Shown here piece by piece: positions 8,664 through 16,293 of a stretch of DNA of 21,625 nucleotides; the first letter of the stretch is position 1; each line of letters opens with the position of its first letter. The stretch is from DASWIG01 sp965371445. GTDB taxonomy: Bacteria > Acidobacteriota > Thermoanaerobaculia > Multivoradales > J023. The stretch covers positions 1 through 21,625 of the forward strand of contig CBDUYN010000173.1 of the NCBI GenBank assembly GCA_965371445.1. Direction: 5' to 3'. The notes beneath the pieces are model-generated. The model did not search any database, had not been told where the DNA came from, and saw only the letters and a program-made list of their open reading frames with translations. Made by a program: the position numbers and the translations under genes.

Positions 8664-10049
8664 TCAGGCGCCGACCGACGACGACCAAGCCGACACGTCG
8701 CCACTCTCGAAACCGTCGGAGAAGATGCCGAGCTCGAAGGCGCCGAGGTCCGGGGCTTTGCCGACCGGACGCGGGGCGCCGTCGTAGTCGACGGCCGGCG
8801 CGGCGGCCGGCGAGCCCTGGTCGATCGCCGGCGAGCCCGCCGTCAGGTGGAAGTCGCCCGCCGCGGCATCGGCGAAGGCCGGGTCCGCCTCCACCGCCGC
8901 GCTGCCGCGGATCTCCCCCGCCTCGTCGCCCACGAAGCTCCAGATCAGGTTGTGGTCCACCGCCGGCATCGGCACGCCGGGGCTGACCCCGATCTGGAAC
9001 GAGGCGTTCTGGCTGCAGACGTTGTTGCGGATCACGACGCCGGTGGCGTCCGGGTCGTCGACCAGGATGCAACCGCCCCAGGTGTCCCAGCCGTTGCCGT
9101 GCAGGGTGTTGTTGACGATCTCGACGCCGTGGATCGGACGCGACGCCACCGGCTCGCCCCAGTTGGCGATCTGCAGCCCGACGAATCGATTGTCGTAGAC
9201 GACGTTGTTGTAGACCCGCACGTTCTCCAGGAGGCCGCCCTTTTCCGAGACCAGGACGATGCCGTCGTCGGCGCAGTCGTGGACGCGGTTGGCGTAGACG
9301 TCGACGTTCCAAGTGTGCTTGTCCCAGGCGTCGACGTAGATGCCGAGGCGCTTCATGCCTTCGACGTGGTTGTGGTGGACCGTGCCGTTCGAAGAGCCGT
9401 CCTTGACGGTGATGCCTTCGCCGCCCATCGACCCCGGGCCGCCGTTTGAGACGTGGTTGTCCCGCACCTCGAAGACGTCGGTGCCGGCGACGGTGATGCA
9501 CTCCTGCTCGCCGTCGTTGCAGGCCAGCTCGACGCTGTTGCCGGCCAGGGTGACGTGATCGCTCGACCAGACGCCGATGCCTGAGGAGGCGGTGTCGTAG
9601 GTCGAGGTGTCCCGGATCGTGACGTAGCTCGCGTCCTCGACCAGGATGCCGGCGTGGTTGTGGTGCGGACCGGCGTTCTGGACGCGCAGGCCGCGCACCT
9701 CGACGTAGCTCCGGCCGGAGATCTCGACCAGGCCGCCCCAGCCGGCCGGCAGGGTGACGCCGGTGCCGTCGAGGACGGGCGTTTCGCCGGGGTAGGCGGC
9801 GAAGGTGATCCACTGGCCGGCGGTCCCCGAGTTGGCGGGGACGAGCCGTTCGTAATAGGTGCCGGCCCGGATGTAGACGGTGTCGCCGGCGGCGGCCGTC
9901 GCGGCGGCCTTGGCGAGGGTCCGCCAGGGCTGGCCCGCGGTACCGGGATTGCCGTTGTCGCCGGTCGGGGCGACGTAGTAGGTGTCAGCCGTGGCGCTGG
10001 TGGCGAGGCTCAGCAGCAGGGCAAAGGTCACGACAGGAAAACGTTCCAT
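8664..10049 (-). CDS. secreted right-handed parallel beta-helix protein with choice-of-anchor Q-like C-terminus and DGFESG tail
   Basis: The 461-residue exported protein has a signal peptide (MERFPVVTFALLLSLATSAT). The DUF1565-like entry segment TYYVAPTGDNGNPGT ... GDTVYIRAGTYYE follows. A long series of beta-helix turns (about 90-360) is recognisable by repeated V-x-I-x-N-N/V-x-V-x-x-N patterns. The end FHLTAGSPAIDQGSP ... APDLGAFELG is typical of choice-of-anchor Q proteins. The tail IFSDGFESGDVSAWSSSVGA nearly matches that of the downstream protease. Proteins of this shape bind or cleave polysaccharides, or act as surface structures; I see no catalytic signature that decides between them. 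The start at 10049 is chosen for the signal peptide. It lies 72 bp downstream of the sugar transferase, so co-transcription is plausible. Confidence 0.88.
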   Translation of the reverse strand: MERFPVVTFALLLSLATSATADTYYVAPTGDNGNPGTAGQPWRTLAKAAATAAAGDTVYIRAGTYYERLVPANSGTAGQWITFAAYPGETPVLDGTGVTLPAGWGGLVEISGRSYVEVRGLRVQNAGPHHNHAGILVEDASYVTIRDTSTYDTASSGIGVWSSDHVTLAGNSVELACNDGEQECITVAGTDVFEVRDNHVSNGGPGSMGGEGITVKDGSSNGTVHHNHVEGMKRLGIYVDAWDKHTWNVDVYANRVHDCADDGIVLVSEKGGLLENVRVYNNVVYDNRFVGLQIANWGEPVASRPIHGVEIVNNTLHGNGWDTWGGCILVDDPDATGVVIRNNVCSQNASFQIGVSPGVPMPAVDHNLIWSFVGDEAGEIRGSAAVEADPAFADAAAGDFHLTAGSPAIDQGSPAAAPAVDYDGAPRPVGKAPDLGAFELGIFSDGFESGDVSAWSSSVGA

Positions 10050-10121
10050 GGCTCGGCCTCCTGACTGGGATCCCCCCATGCATTGTCGCACGGCGGTGGA
10101 CCGTCCGGACGCCGATTCTTG

Positions 10122-11579
10122 CTACGAAGCGCCGCGGCCCGACAAGACCGCGGGCACCGTCTTCAAGAGGATCTTCATGTCGAGCCAGGGCGACCAGGTG
10201 TCGATGTACTCCAGGTCGAGGTGGATCCAGCGGTCGAAGTCGATCTGGTTGCGCCCGGAGATCTGCCACAGGCAGGTCAGGCCCGGTTTCATCGACAGAC
10301 GGCGCCGCTGCCAGCGCTGGTACTTGGCCACCTCGTCGGGGATCGGCGGCCGCGGGCCGACGAGGCTCATGTCGCCGCGCAGGACGTTCCACAGCTGGGG
10401 CAGCTCGTCGAGGCTGAAGCGGCGCAGGAACCGGCCGAGACGGGTGACGCGCGGATCTTTCCGGACCTTGAAGACCGGACCGTTCATCTCGTTTAGATGC
10501 AGCAGCTCCCGCTGCCTCTCCTCCGCCCCCTCGATCATGGTGCGGAACTTGTACAGCTTGAAGCGCCGGCCGTTCAAGCCGCAACGCGTCTGGGTGTAGA
10601 GGATGCGTCCGCCTCCCTGGCTCAGCTTGATCGCCAGCGCGATCACCAGCACCACGGGCAGCGCCAGAACCGCCACGAGGATCGAGAGCGAGACGTCGAG
10701 CGTCCGCTTCGCGGCGAGCGGCACCAGCCGCTCGGGCGCCGTCGAGAACGTCAGGAGCGGTAGGCCGTCGACGTCCTCCATGCGCGCCTTCGCCTTGGTG
10801 TGGGGGAAGAGGTTCAACGCGAAGCGCGTCCGGATCCCCTGCTCGTGCAGCGCCAGGAAGAGGTCCTCCATGCGGTCGAGGTCGCGGCGGCTGACGCAGA
10901 AGACCACGTCGTCGACCACGCTCTCGTCGACGATGCGCGGGATGTCGTCGATCGTCCCCAGGAGCGGCTGGCACTCCTCCGGGACCTCGGCGGTGTTTTT
11001 GGACGGATGCGAGACGAAGCCGACGATCTTGAAGCCCCAGTAGCGGTGGTTGCGGATCGAGTCGGCCAAAGCCTCTGCCGCCGGGTTCGTGCCGGCGATC
11101 AAGACCGTCCGATAGTTGAAGCCGCGCGAGCGGACGTAGCGCGACAGCGTCCGGAGGGCGAGCTTCTCCGTCAGGACCAGCAGGCACGTAAAGACCGACA
11201 CCATGAGCACCCAGAGGCGGCTGAACTGGTCGCCGCCCAGGAGCCTCTCGTCGAGGCGCAGGACGTAGAACGCCAGCGCCAGGATCGCCAGCCCGGTCGC
11301 CGAGATGCGGATGATCTCCAGCGCCTCGTCGAGCAGCATCACCGTTCGGTGCGACCGGTAACGGTCCGACGCCAAAAACAAAATTCCCCAGATCACGAGG
11401 ATCAGGGGCAGCAGCGGCAGGTAGGTGCTCAGGGAGTAGAAGGGTGAGAACGTCTCGGGCATCAGGTAGGGCAGCGCCACGGCGCGGACCCAGAAGGCGA
11501 GGAAAAAAGCGAGCGCCGTCAAGGCCAGGTCGACCGTGAAGATCGTGGCGGTCAGCAGTCTTGCTTGCTCCTTCAGCAT
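10122..11579 (-). CDS. undecaprenyl-phosphate sugar phosphotransferase (exopolysaccharide polyprenyl glycosylphosphotransferase)
   Basis: This initiating transferase moves a sugar-1-phosphate from a nucleotide sugar to undecaprenyl phosphate, the first step of exopolysaccharide or O-unit assembly. The 485-residue protein is a full WbaP/WcaJ-type polypeptide. It has about four N-terminal membrane helices (1-125), a Rossmann-like CoA_binding_3 region starting at TVLIAGTNPAAEALA, a re-entrant hydrophobic segment (about 290-312), and a catalytic domain with KLYKFRTM, RFSLDELPQLWNVL, GDMSLVGPRPP and KPGLTCLWQISGRN. A strong sigma70-like promoter precedes it at 11659-11687. The sugar (Glc, Gal or other) cannot be told. 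It probably works with the glycosyltransferase encoded upstream. Confidence 0.94.
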   Translation of the reverse strand: MLKEQARLLTATIFTVDLALTALAFFLAFWVRAVALPYLMPETFSPFYSLSTYLPLLPLILVIWGILFLASDRYRSHRTVMLLDEALEIIRISATGLAILALAFYVLRLDERLLGGDQFSRLWVLMVSVFTCLLVLTEKLALRTLSRYVRSRGFNYRTVLIAGTNPAAEALADSIRNHRYWGFKIVGFVSHPSKNTAEVPEECQPLLGTIDDIPRIVDESVVDDVVFCVSRRDLDRMEDLFLALHEQGIRTRFALNLFPHTKAKARMEDVDGLPLLTFSTAPERLVPLAAKRTLDVSLSILVAVLALPVVLVIALAIKLSQGGGRILYTQTRCGLNGRRFKLYKFRTMIEGAEERQRELLHLNEMNGPVFKVRKDPRVTRLGRFLRRFSLDELPQLWNVLRGDMSLVGPRPPIPDEVAKYQRWQRRRLSMKPGLTCLWQISGRNQIDFDRWIHLDLEYIDTWSPWLDMKILLKTVPAVLSGRGAS

Positions 11580-11658
11580 AAGCTCGGAATCGCTCCAATT
11601 CGTCGGTTCAAGGTCGTCGAATGCAGGTGATCTTACCCGAAAAAGAAGTCGATGTGTA

Positions 11659-11687
11659 TGTTATTGGGGCATTCGTTGCAAGTCAAG
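11659..11687 (-). promoter_or_regulatory. sigma70-like promoter for the sugar transferase
   Basis: On the minus strand TTGACT (11687-11682) is separated by exactly 17 bases from TAACAT (11664-11659). It sits in an AT-richer 164-bp gap between the glycosyltransferase and the sugar transferase. Predicted initiation near 11652 leaves a leader of about 70 bases. It implies the sugar transferase, and possibly the beta-helix gene, can be transcribed independently of the upstream glycosyltransferase. Confidence 0.55.
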
Positions 11688-11743
11688 TAGAAATCTCACC
11701 TCGATTCTAGCGGATTTGGCCCTCCGGTGGTCGTTCAAGGAGC

Positions 11744-12862
11744 CTACCGTGCCACTGCGAGGTAGGAAAAGAGCTTCGCGTAGCGCTCGCTGACGGCGTC
11801 CCACGAGTAGCGTTGGGCAGCGCGCTCGGCGGCGTGGCGGCCATGTTGGCGGGCCATCTCGGGGTCGCGCCGCAGCTCGTCGAGGACGGCGGTCAGGGTC
11901 TCGGGGCGGTGGGCGTCGAAGCGCGGCGCCTCCTCGCCCGCCACCTCGACGTTCTCCGGGGTGGCGTTGACGACGACGCAGTTGCCGTAGCCCATGGCCT
12001 CGACGAGGGCGGGATGCGTGCCGCCGACCTCCGTCGCCTGGACGTAGGCGAGGGCGTGGGAGAGGAGCTCGCGGTAGCCGTCGCCGTAGATCGCGCCGGG
12101 GAAGAGGACCCGGGGGTCGGCCCGCTCCTTCATGGCGTCGATGAAGCCGCTGGCGTAGGGAGCGTCGCCGACCATCACCAGCGGCAGCTCGCCGCCGGCG
12201 CCGCGGTAGGCGTCGACCACCCGGTGCGGGTTGTTCTCCGGCTCGAAGCGGCTGACGTAGAGGAAATAGCCACGCCGGCGAAGGCCCATACGTTCGAGGA
12301 CGCCCTCGTCGTCTACCGGCCGCGGCTCGACGCCGTAGGTGATGACCCAGGAGTCGGTGCCGTAGCGCTCGCGGTAGTGGTCGCGGATGACGTCGGCGTC
12401 GGTGACGAGAACCTGGGGCAACCGGCAGGCTAGCCGTTCCGAGAGGGCGTAGACGGTGCGTCCCAAGGCCCCCCACTTGGCGCGCCGCTTCTCGATGCCG
12501 TCGACGTGGAGCGCCGCCGGCACCCGGCCGAGCCGCAGCAGCGGCAGGAAAAGCGCGTTGGCCGAGTTGACGACGAGGGCGGCGTCGTAACGCTGGCCGA
12601 AAGCGTGGAGGCACGAGAGGAAGGTGTGGACCGGGGTGTCGAGGTGCTTCGTGCGGATCGTCGGCAGGACGACGAGGCGCACGCCCCGGTGCTCGCGCTC
12701 GTCGCGCCGGGTGTAATGGGAGCGGCAGTAGACGGTGACCTCGTGTCCCATCTCCCGGAGGCGGACGGAGATCTCCTCCATCAGCGTCTCGTAGCCGCCG
12801 TAGCGGGCCGGGATGCCACGGCTGCCGAGCAGCGCGATCCGGAGCGGGCGGTTCTCGTCCAT
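11744..12862 (-). CDS. glycosyltransferase, GT4-like with DUF1972 N-terminal domain
   Basis: This 372-residue GT-B enzyme probably transfers a sugar (rhamnose or similar in characterised relatives) onto a growing surface glycan. The N-terminus IALLGSRGIPARYGGYETL is the typical DUF1972 signature seen in WchF/Cps2T-like rhamnosyltransferases. The C-terminal half has the nucleotide-sugar site YFLYVSRFEPENN and the acceptor-side EVGGTHPALVEAMGYGN with the EX7E-like acidic pair. AGGA eight bases upstream of ATG 12862 supports the start. It lies 164 bp upstream of the initiating sugar transferase on the same strand and 36 bp after the rhomboid gene. Donor and acceptor are not determinable here. 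Confidence 0.92.
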   Translation of the reverse strand: MDENRPLRIALLGSRGIPARYGGYETLMEEISVRLREMGHEVTVYCRSHYTRRDEREHRGVRLVVLPTIRTKHLDTPVHTFLSCLHAFGQRYDAALVVNSANALFLPLLRLGRVPAALHVDGIEKRRAKWGALGRTVYALSERLACRLPQVLVTDADVIRDHYRERYGTDSWVITYGVEPRPVDDEGVLERMGLRRRGYFLYVSRFEPENNPHRVVDAYRGAGGELPLVMVGDAPYASGFIDAMKERADPRVLFPGAIYGDGYRELLSHALAYVQATEVGGTHPALVEAMGYGNCVVVNATPENVEVAGEEAPRFDAHRPETLTAVLDELRRDPEMARQHGRHAAERAAQRYSWDAVSERYAKLFSYLAVAR

Positions 12863-12898
12863 CGCTTGGATCCTATCGGAGGCCTGAAGGGCCTTGCC

Positions 12899-13774
12899 CT
12901 ACTGTAGATATGGAGGTACGGGGGAGAGCAAAGACGCAAGGATCGAGAGCACCGTGGCGAGGAGGCAGGCGAGAGCGGCGATCGTGTGTCCGGGCTTCTC
13001 GGGCCGTAGCGGGTCCAAGAAGCGTGCCGCCAGGTAGCCACCCGCGAAGCCCCCCAGGTGCGCCCAGTTGTCGATACGTATGGCGTTCTGGGAGCTAAAG
13101 CTCGCCATGACGCCGAGGACGATCCAGAGCACCAGGTACTGCATGAACTGCTGGCTGATCACCCGGTTGCCGCTGCGCTGGCCGTAGAGGTAAAGGGCGC
13201 CGAAGAGGCCGAAAAGCGGTGCCGAAGCCCCAACTGTGAAATAGGCGCCGCTCAGCGGGCCGGGTAGCCGCAGGATCCCCACGGCCGAGGTCAGAGCGAA
13301 GCCCACCACGGTGCCCGCGGTGTAGATGATCACCAGGCGGCTGGTGCCGAAGAACTCCGCCACCGCCGGCGCCAGCTGGCGGATCCAAAGCATGTTGAAG
13401 AGGATGTGGAGCGCGCCGCCGTGGAGCCAACCGGCGGAGAGCACCGTCCACCAGTGACCTTCGAGTATCGGCACGGCGCCGCTCATGCCGAATTTGAAAA
13501 GCGCCGCCGAGCCGGGAGCGAGGAGTGCCAGGATGTTGCCCCCGATATAGACATCCTGCGGCGAATAGAGAAGCGTCCCGCCGAAGAGCACGATGCATCC
13601 CCAGAGCACGACCTCCCCGAAGCCGAGGTCGCGGACAAGCTTTCCCAGGGCGGGCGCGAAGCCCCACAGGCCCGGCTGCCACTTCCCGCAGTTGAAGCAA
13701 CGCTCGTCGTTGACGCCGACTAGCCGTCCACACTGGGGGCAGACGACGGATCCGGTTCGCTGTCTTTGAAGCAT
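12899..13774 (-). CDS. rhomboid-family intramembrane serine protease with N-terminal zinc ribbon
   Basis: The 291-residue protein has an N-terminal CxxC-x10-CxxC zinc ribbon (C12, C15, C26, C29). A rhomboid core of at least six membrane helices follows. Catalytic Ser184 lies in VGASAPLFGLFGALY and His239 in NWAHLGGFAGG; the oxyanion-type region ALHILFNMLWIRQL is also present. Rhomboids cut membrane-spanning substrates within the bilayer. The usual GASGAIFG motif appears here as GASAPLFG, so the residue after the catalytic Ser is changed. Start 13774 has GGAG eight bases upstream; longer frames are shadows of the VanZ gene. It is divergent from the VanZ gene over 99 bp. The substrate is unknown. 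Confidence 0.92.
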   Translation of the reverse strand: MLQRQRTGSVVCPQCGRLVGVNDERCFNCGKWQPGLWGFAPALGKLVRDLGFGEVVLWGCIVLFGGTLLYSPQDVYIGGNILALLAPGSAALFKFGMSGAVPILEGHWWTVLSAGWLHGGALHILFNMLWIRQLAPAVAEFFGTSRLVIIYTAGTVVGFALTSAVGILRLPGPLSGAYFTVGASAPLFGLFGALYLYGQRSGNRVISQQFMQYLVLWIVLGVMASFSSQNAIRIDNWAHLGGFAGGYLAARFLDPLRPEKPGHTIAALACLLATVLSILASLLSPVPPYLQ

Positions 13775-13873
13775 TGATGGCTCTCCGCCCGACGGGACGC
13801 TCGCCCGCGGCGGCCCTACCCTACCAGAACACCGCCGCTCCTGGGGAACGCCGCGATTTGCTACCATCCTCGC

Positions 13874-15019
13874 GTGAAACGCTTCGTCCCCTCCGTCCTT
13901 CTCTTCACGCTTATCGTCGGTGTGGCCCCGGCGATCGGCGAGGTGCGCGATTTCCTGTTCCAGGCCCTGACGGAGAGCTCCTTCATCCGCTGGCTGGGCG
14001 GTGCTTTCGCCGGCCTGGCGTTCGTCTGCCTCGTCTTCGCCGTCCGCCGGATCCACACCGACGGCGCCGGCCGCCGTACGCTGCGCTACGCCGGCCTCGG
14101 CGGCGTCGGCCTCCTGCTCTGGATCCAGACGGTGGGCCTGGGCGCCGAGCTCGCCCGGGTCAACGTCGTGGAGAAAGTCCACGTGATCGAATACGGCCTC
14201 CTGGGTGGGCTCCTCTACCGCGCCATGAGGCCCCGCCGCGAGGAGGGATCCAGTGATCCGGCGCTTCTCTTCCTGGTGTTCTCCATCGTGTCGGTGGCAG
14301 GGACTCTCGAGGAGGGGGTGCAATGGCTGGTGCCCCGGCGCACGGGCGACATCCGCGACGTGGGGATCAACATCCTCTCCGGGCTCGTGGGCCTTCTCTT
14401 CGCTCTGGTCCTCGAGCCACCGTCGCGCTGGTCGTCGAGGCCGGCCGCGGCACGGGTGCGATCCGCGGCAAGAGGCGCCGCCGTGGCGCTGCTCGTCGCC
14501 GGGCTCTTCTTTGGCCGCGCCCACCTCGGCTACGAGGTCGAGGACGCCGAGATCGGCCGTTTCCTCTCCCGCTGGAAGGCCGAGGAGCTCCTGGCGCTCT
14601 CCGCCGAGCGGCGACGCGGCTGGGCCCTCGATCCGCCCAGGGACCTCGAGATCTGGGGGATCGAGGACTACTACCTCACCGAGGCGGGCTGGCACCTACG
14701 CCACCGCAATGACTCCCACCGAGACGGTTGGTACTCCGCCGCCTGGCCGGCCAACCGCATCCTCGAGAAGTACTACGCCCCCTTCCTCGATCTCGAGGGC
14801 TTCCGCGGCAGCGGACGCCGCCGTTATCCGCCGCAGGTGCGCGCCGAGCTGATGGCGAAGCGGGGGGGCTACGACCCCGCGACCTACGTGAGCCCGGTGG
14901 CCGCGAAGCGTCTCCATCCCTGGCCGAAAGGGCCGTATTACGCCCTCCTCGCCGCCGTGGTGCTCCTCGTGTGGAGCGTCTCGGGCCGTTTCGTGCCCGC
15001 CCAGTCCGCCCAGCGCTAA
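13874..15019 (+). CDS. VanZ-family membrane protein with extra extracytoplasmic domain
   Basis: The 381-residue protein starts with GTG at 13874 (MKRFVPSVLLFTLIVGVAPA). The first half (to about residue 180) has the VanZ pattern: several membrane helices, VVEKVHVIEYGLLGGLLYRA, and GTLEEGVQWLVPRRTGDIRDVGINILSGLVG split here for length only. After one more helix (about 200-213) comes an unusual soluble stretch of roughly 140 residues (LSRWKAEELLALSAERRRG, EIWGIEDYYLTEAGWHLRHR, GGYDPATYVSPV). A final helix (about 352-372) closes it. VanZ relatives are tied to glycopeptide tolerance and surface glycan processes, but the role here is unknown. It is divergent from the rhomboid gene. Confidence 0.82.
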   Translation: MKRFVPSVLLFTLIVGVAPAIGEVRDFLFQALTESSFIRWLGGAFAGLAFVCLVFAVRRIHTDGAGRRTLRYAGLGGVGLLLWIQTVGLGAELARVNVVEKVHVIEYGLLGGLLYRAMRPRREEGSSDPALLFLVFSIVSVAGTLEEGVQWLVPRRTGDIRDVGINILSGLVGLLFALVLEPPSRWSSRPAAARVRSAARGAAVALLVAGLFFGRAHLGYEVEDAEIGRFLSRWKAEELLALSAERRRGWALDPPRDLEIWGIEDYYLTEAGWHLRHRNDSHRDGWYSAAWPANRILEKYYAPFLDLEGFRGSGRRRYPPQVRAELMAKRGGYDPATYVSPVAAKRLHPWPKGPYYALLAAVVLLVWSVSGRFVPAQSAQR

Positions 15020-15059
15020 ACCCGAGTCTCTTCAGCCGTCTTCGACCTCGTGGGCCGCG

Positions 15060-15220
15060 TCAGCGCACTCCACACTTCCGAAGAGCCTGCCGCATCCGCC
15101 GCACCTCGCTGTCCATGTCGGCGTACGCGAAGAAGGCAACCGACTCCTGACGGCGGCGGCCTGGTCCAGCGCCTCCTCGGCTAGGGGATTCTCGGCCTCG
15201 CCCAGATCTTGCTCTTCGTA
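15060..15220 (-). pseudogene. 3' remnant of an unidentified gene, cut by the MNT/HEPN module
   Basis: Two minus-strand frames look coding one after the other. The first reads EEQDLGEAENPLAEEALDQA. After a shift near 15145 the second reads RRQESVAFFAYADMDSEVRR and runs on to a TGA at 15062-15060. Both favour G/C third positions. The reading starts exactly where the promoter of the MNT gene begins and has no start of its own. I take it as the tail of a chromosomal gene whose 5' part was lost. The family is not recognised. Confidence 0.33.
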
Positions 15221-15244
15221 CCCGAAGAGGGTACAATCGTACCC
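15209..15244 (+). promoter_or_regulatory. promoter with alternating GTACCC/GGGTAC half-sites upstream of the MNT gene
   Basis: TTGCTC (15209-15214) and TACAAT (15232-15237) are 17 bases apart. The -10 lies inside alternating half-sites: GTACCC 15218-15223, GGGTAC 15229-15234, GTACCC 15239-15244. The last two form the perfect palindrome GGGTACAATCGTACCC. A repressor bound here would cover the -10, which fits autoregulation by the winged-helix protein encoded immediately downstream. Confidence 0.6.
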
Positions 15245-15268
15245 GTTATGGGAACGATGGAGAGCTCC

Positions 15269-15853
15269 ATGGCGGTCGCACTGTTTCCCCGGGCACGTCG
15301 AGCCGTCCTCGGTCTCCTTTACGGTCTTCCCGACCGTGCCTTCTATCTCCGGGAGATCGCCGCGCGGGTGGGTGCCGGCATGGGTCAGGTGCAGCGCGAG
15401 CTCGGCCGGCTCACACAGTCTGGAATCCTGCGCCGCTTCGAGCAGGGCAGGCACGTCTTCTATCAGGCCGACCCGCGTTGTCCGGTCTTCGACGAGCTTC
15501 ATGGGCTGATGGTCAAGACCGTGGCCGGGTCGGATCACCTTCGCCACGCCCTGACCGAGTTGGAAGACCGCATTGCGGTGGCCTTCGTTTTCGGTTCCGT
15601 GGCCCGTGGGGACGATCGGGCGGAGAGCGATCTGGACCTGTTGGTGGTCGGCGACGTGTCACTCCAGGAGGTTGTGACCGCCATCGATTCTCTTCAAGGA
15701 CCGTTGGGCCGTCAGGTCAATCCGATCGTCTATCCGACGGCGGAGCTGCGGTCCAAGATCGAGGACGGGCATCACTTCCTCACCACCGTCCTGGCGGACG
15801 AGAAGATCTTCGTCATAGGTACCGAAGATGAGCTTGGAGAGCTACTCGCGTAA
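15269..15853 (+). CDS. winged-helix / minimal nucleotidyltransferase (MNT) fusion, probable antitoxin
   Basis: The 194-residue protein joins an ArsR-like winged helix (about 1-75, FYLREIAARVGAGMGQVQRE and RHVFYQADPRCPVF) to a minimal nucleotidyltransferase. The latter has the signature FGSVARGDDRAESDLDLLV (G109, S110, D121, D123). In known MNT/HEPN pairs the nucleotidyltransferase AMPylates the HEPN toxin near its active site. Start 15269 has GGAGAG four bases upstream; ATGs at 15248 and 15257 are in frame, but the first sits only a few bases after the predicted transcription start. It overlaps the HEPN gene by 26 bp and follows a half-site operator that the winged helix may bind. Confidence 0.87.
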   Translation: MAVALFPRARRAVLGLLYGLPDRAFYLREIAARVGAGMGQVQRELGRLTQSGILRRFEQGRHVFYQADPRCPVFDELHGLMVKTVAGSDHLRHALTELEDRIAVAFVFGSVARGDDRAESDLDLLVVGDVSLQEVVTAIDSLQGPLGRQVNPIVYPTAELRSKIEDGHHFLTTVLADEKIFVIGTEDELGELLA

Positions 15854-16289
15854 CCGCTGGATCCGACGGCATGAGACTTCGCCGCGCGAGATCGCTGACC
15901 TCCTGGCGATCGCTGATCGTGACGTCGGGCAGAGCCAGATTCCGGGACTCGCGCCGGAGTGGCGCTTCGATATCGCCTACAACGCCGTTCTCCAACTCGC
16001 CACTGCGGCGCTTGCGGCGGCAGGCTACCGGTCGGAGCGGGGGAGCAAGCACCAGCGTACCCTCGAGTGTCTGGGCTATACGCTGGGTATCGAACGGGAA
16101 CGAGTCCTGTTCCTGGACACCTGTCGCCGAAAGCGCCACACAGCCATCTACGAACGAGTGGGAGCGATTTCCGACGCGGAGGCGAATGAAATGGGCGCGG
16201 CTGCGGAGCAGCTGCGAAGAGAAGTCGCGGAGTGGATTCGCGAGAGGCATCCGGAGCTCCTCGAGGACGTCTTCCAAGACGGCGATTGA
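15828..16289 (+). CDS. HEPN-domain protein, probable toxin partner of the MNT protein
   Basis: The 153-residue all-alpha protein resembles HEPN proteins paired with nucleotidyltransferases: EIADLLAIADRDVGQSQIPG, WRFDIAYNAVLQLATAALAA and GYRSERGSKHQRTLECLGY precede the presumed active segment CRRKRHTAIYERVG (R100-G112). Toxic HEPN relatives are RNases with RX4-6H. Here the Arg-His spacing is shorter (RRKRH), with Y108 close by, so activity is not assured. Its start lies inside the last codons of the MNT gene, so translation is probably coupled. Alternatively it could be a non-toxic nucleotide- or RNA-binding partner. Confidence 0.82.
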   Translation: MSLESYSRNRWIRRHETSPREIADLLAIADRDVGQSQIPGLAPEWRFDIAYNAVLQLATAALAAAGYRSERGSKHQRTLECLGYTLGIERERVLFLDTCRRKRHTAIYERVGAISDAEANEMGAAAEQLRREVAEWIRERHPELLEDVFQDGD

Positions 16290-16293
16290 CCGC

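Noticed and set aside
8539..9813. Upstream extension of the metalloprotease frame to 9813
   Set aside because: The extension is low-complexity Arg-rich sequence antisense in character to nothing but in shadow of the beta-helix gene; a clear ribosome site and signal peptide mark the start at 8538.
10497..11447. Plus-strand open frames opposite the sugar transferase
   Set aside because: They are His/Arg/Gln-rich antisense shadows without domains or ribosome sites.
13775..14695. Upstream extension of the rhomboid frame to 14695
   Set aside because: It lies opposite the VanZ gene and reads as charged shadow sequence; the zinc ribbon begins right at the start chosen at 13774.
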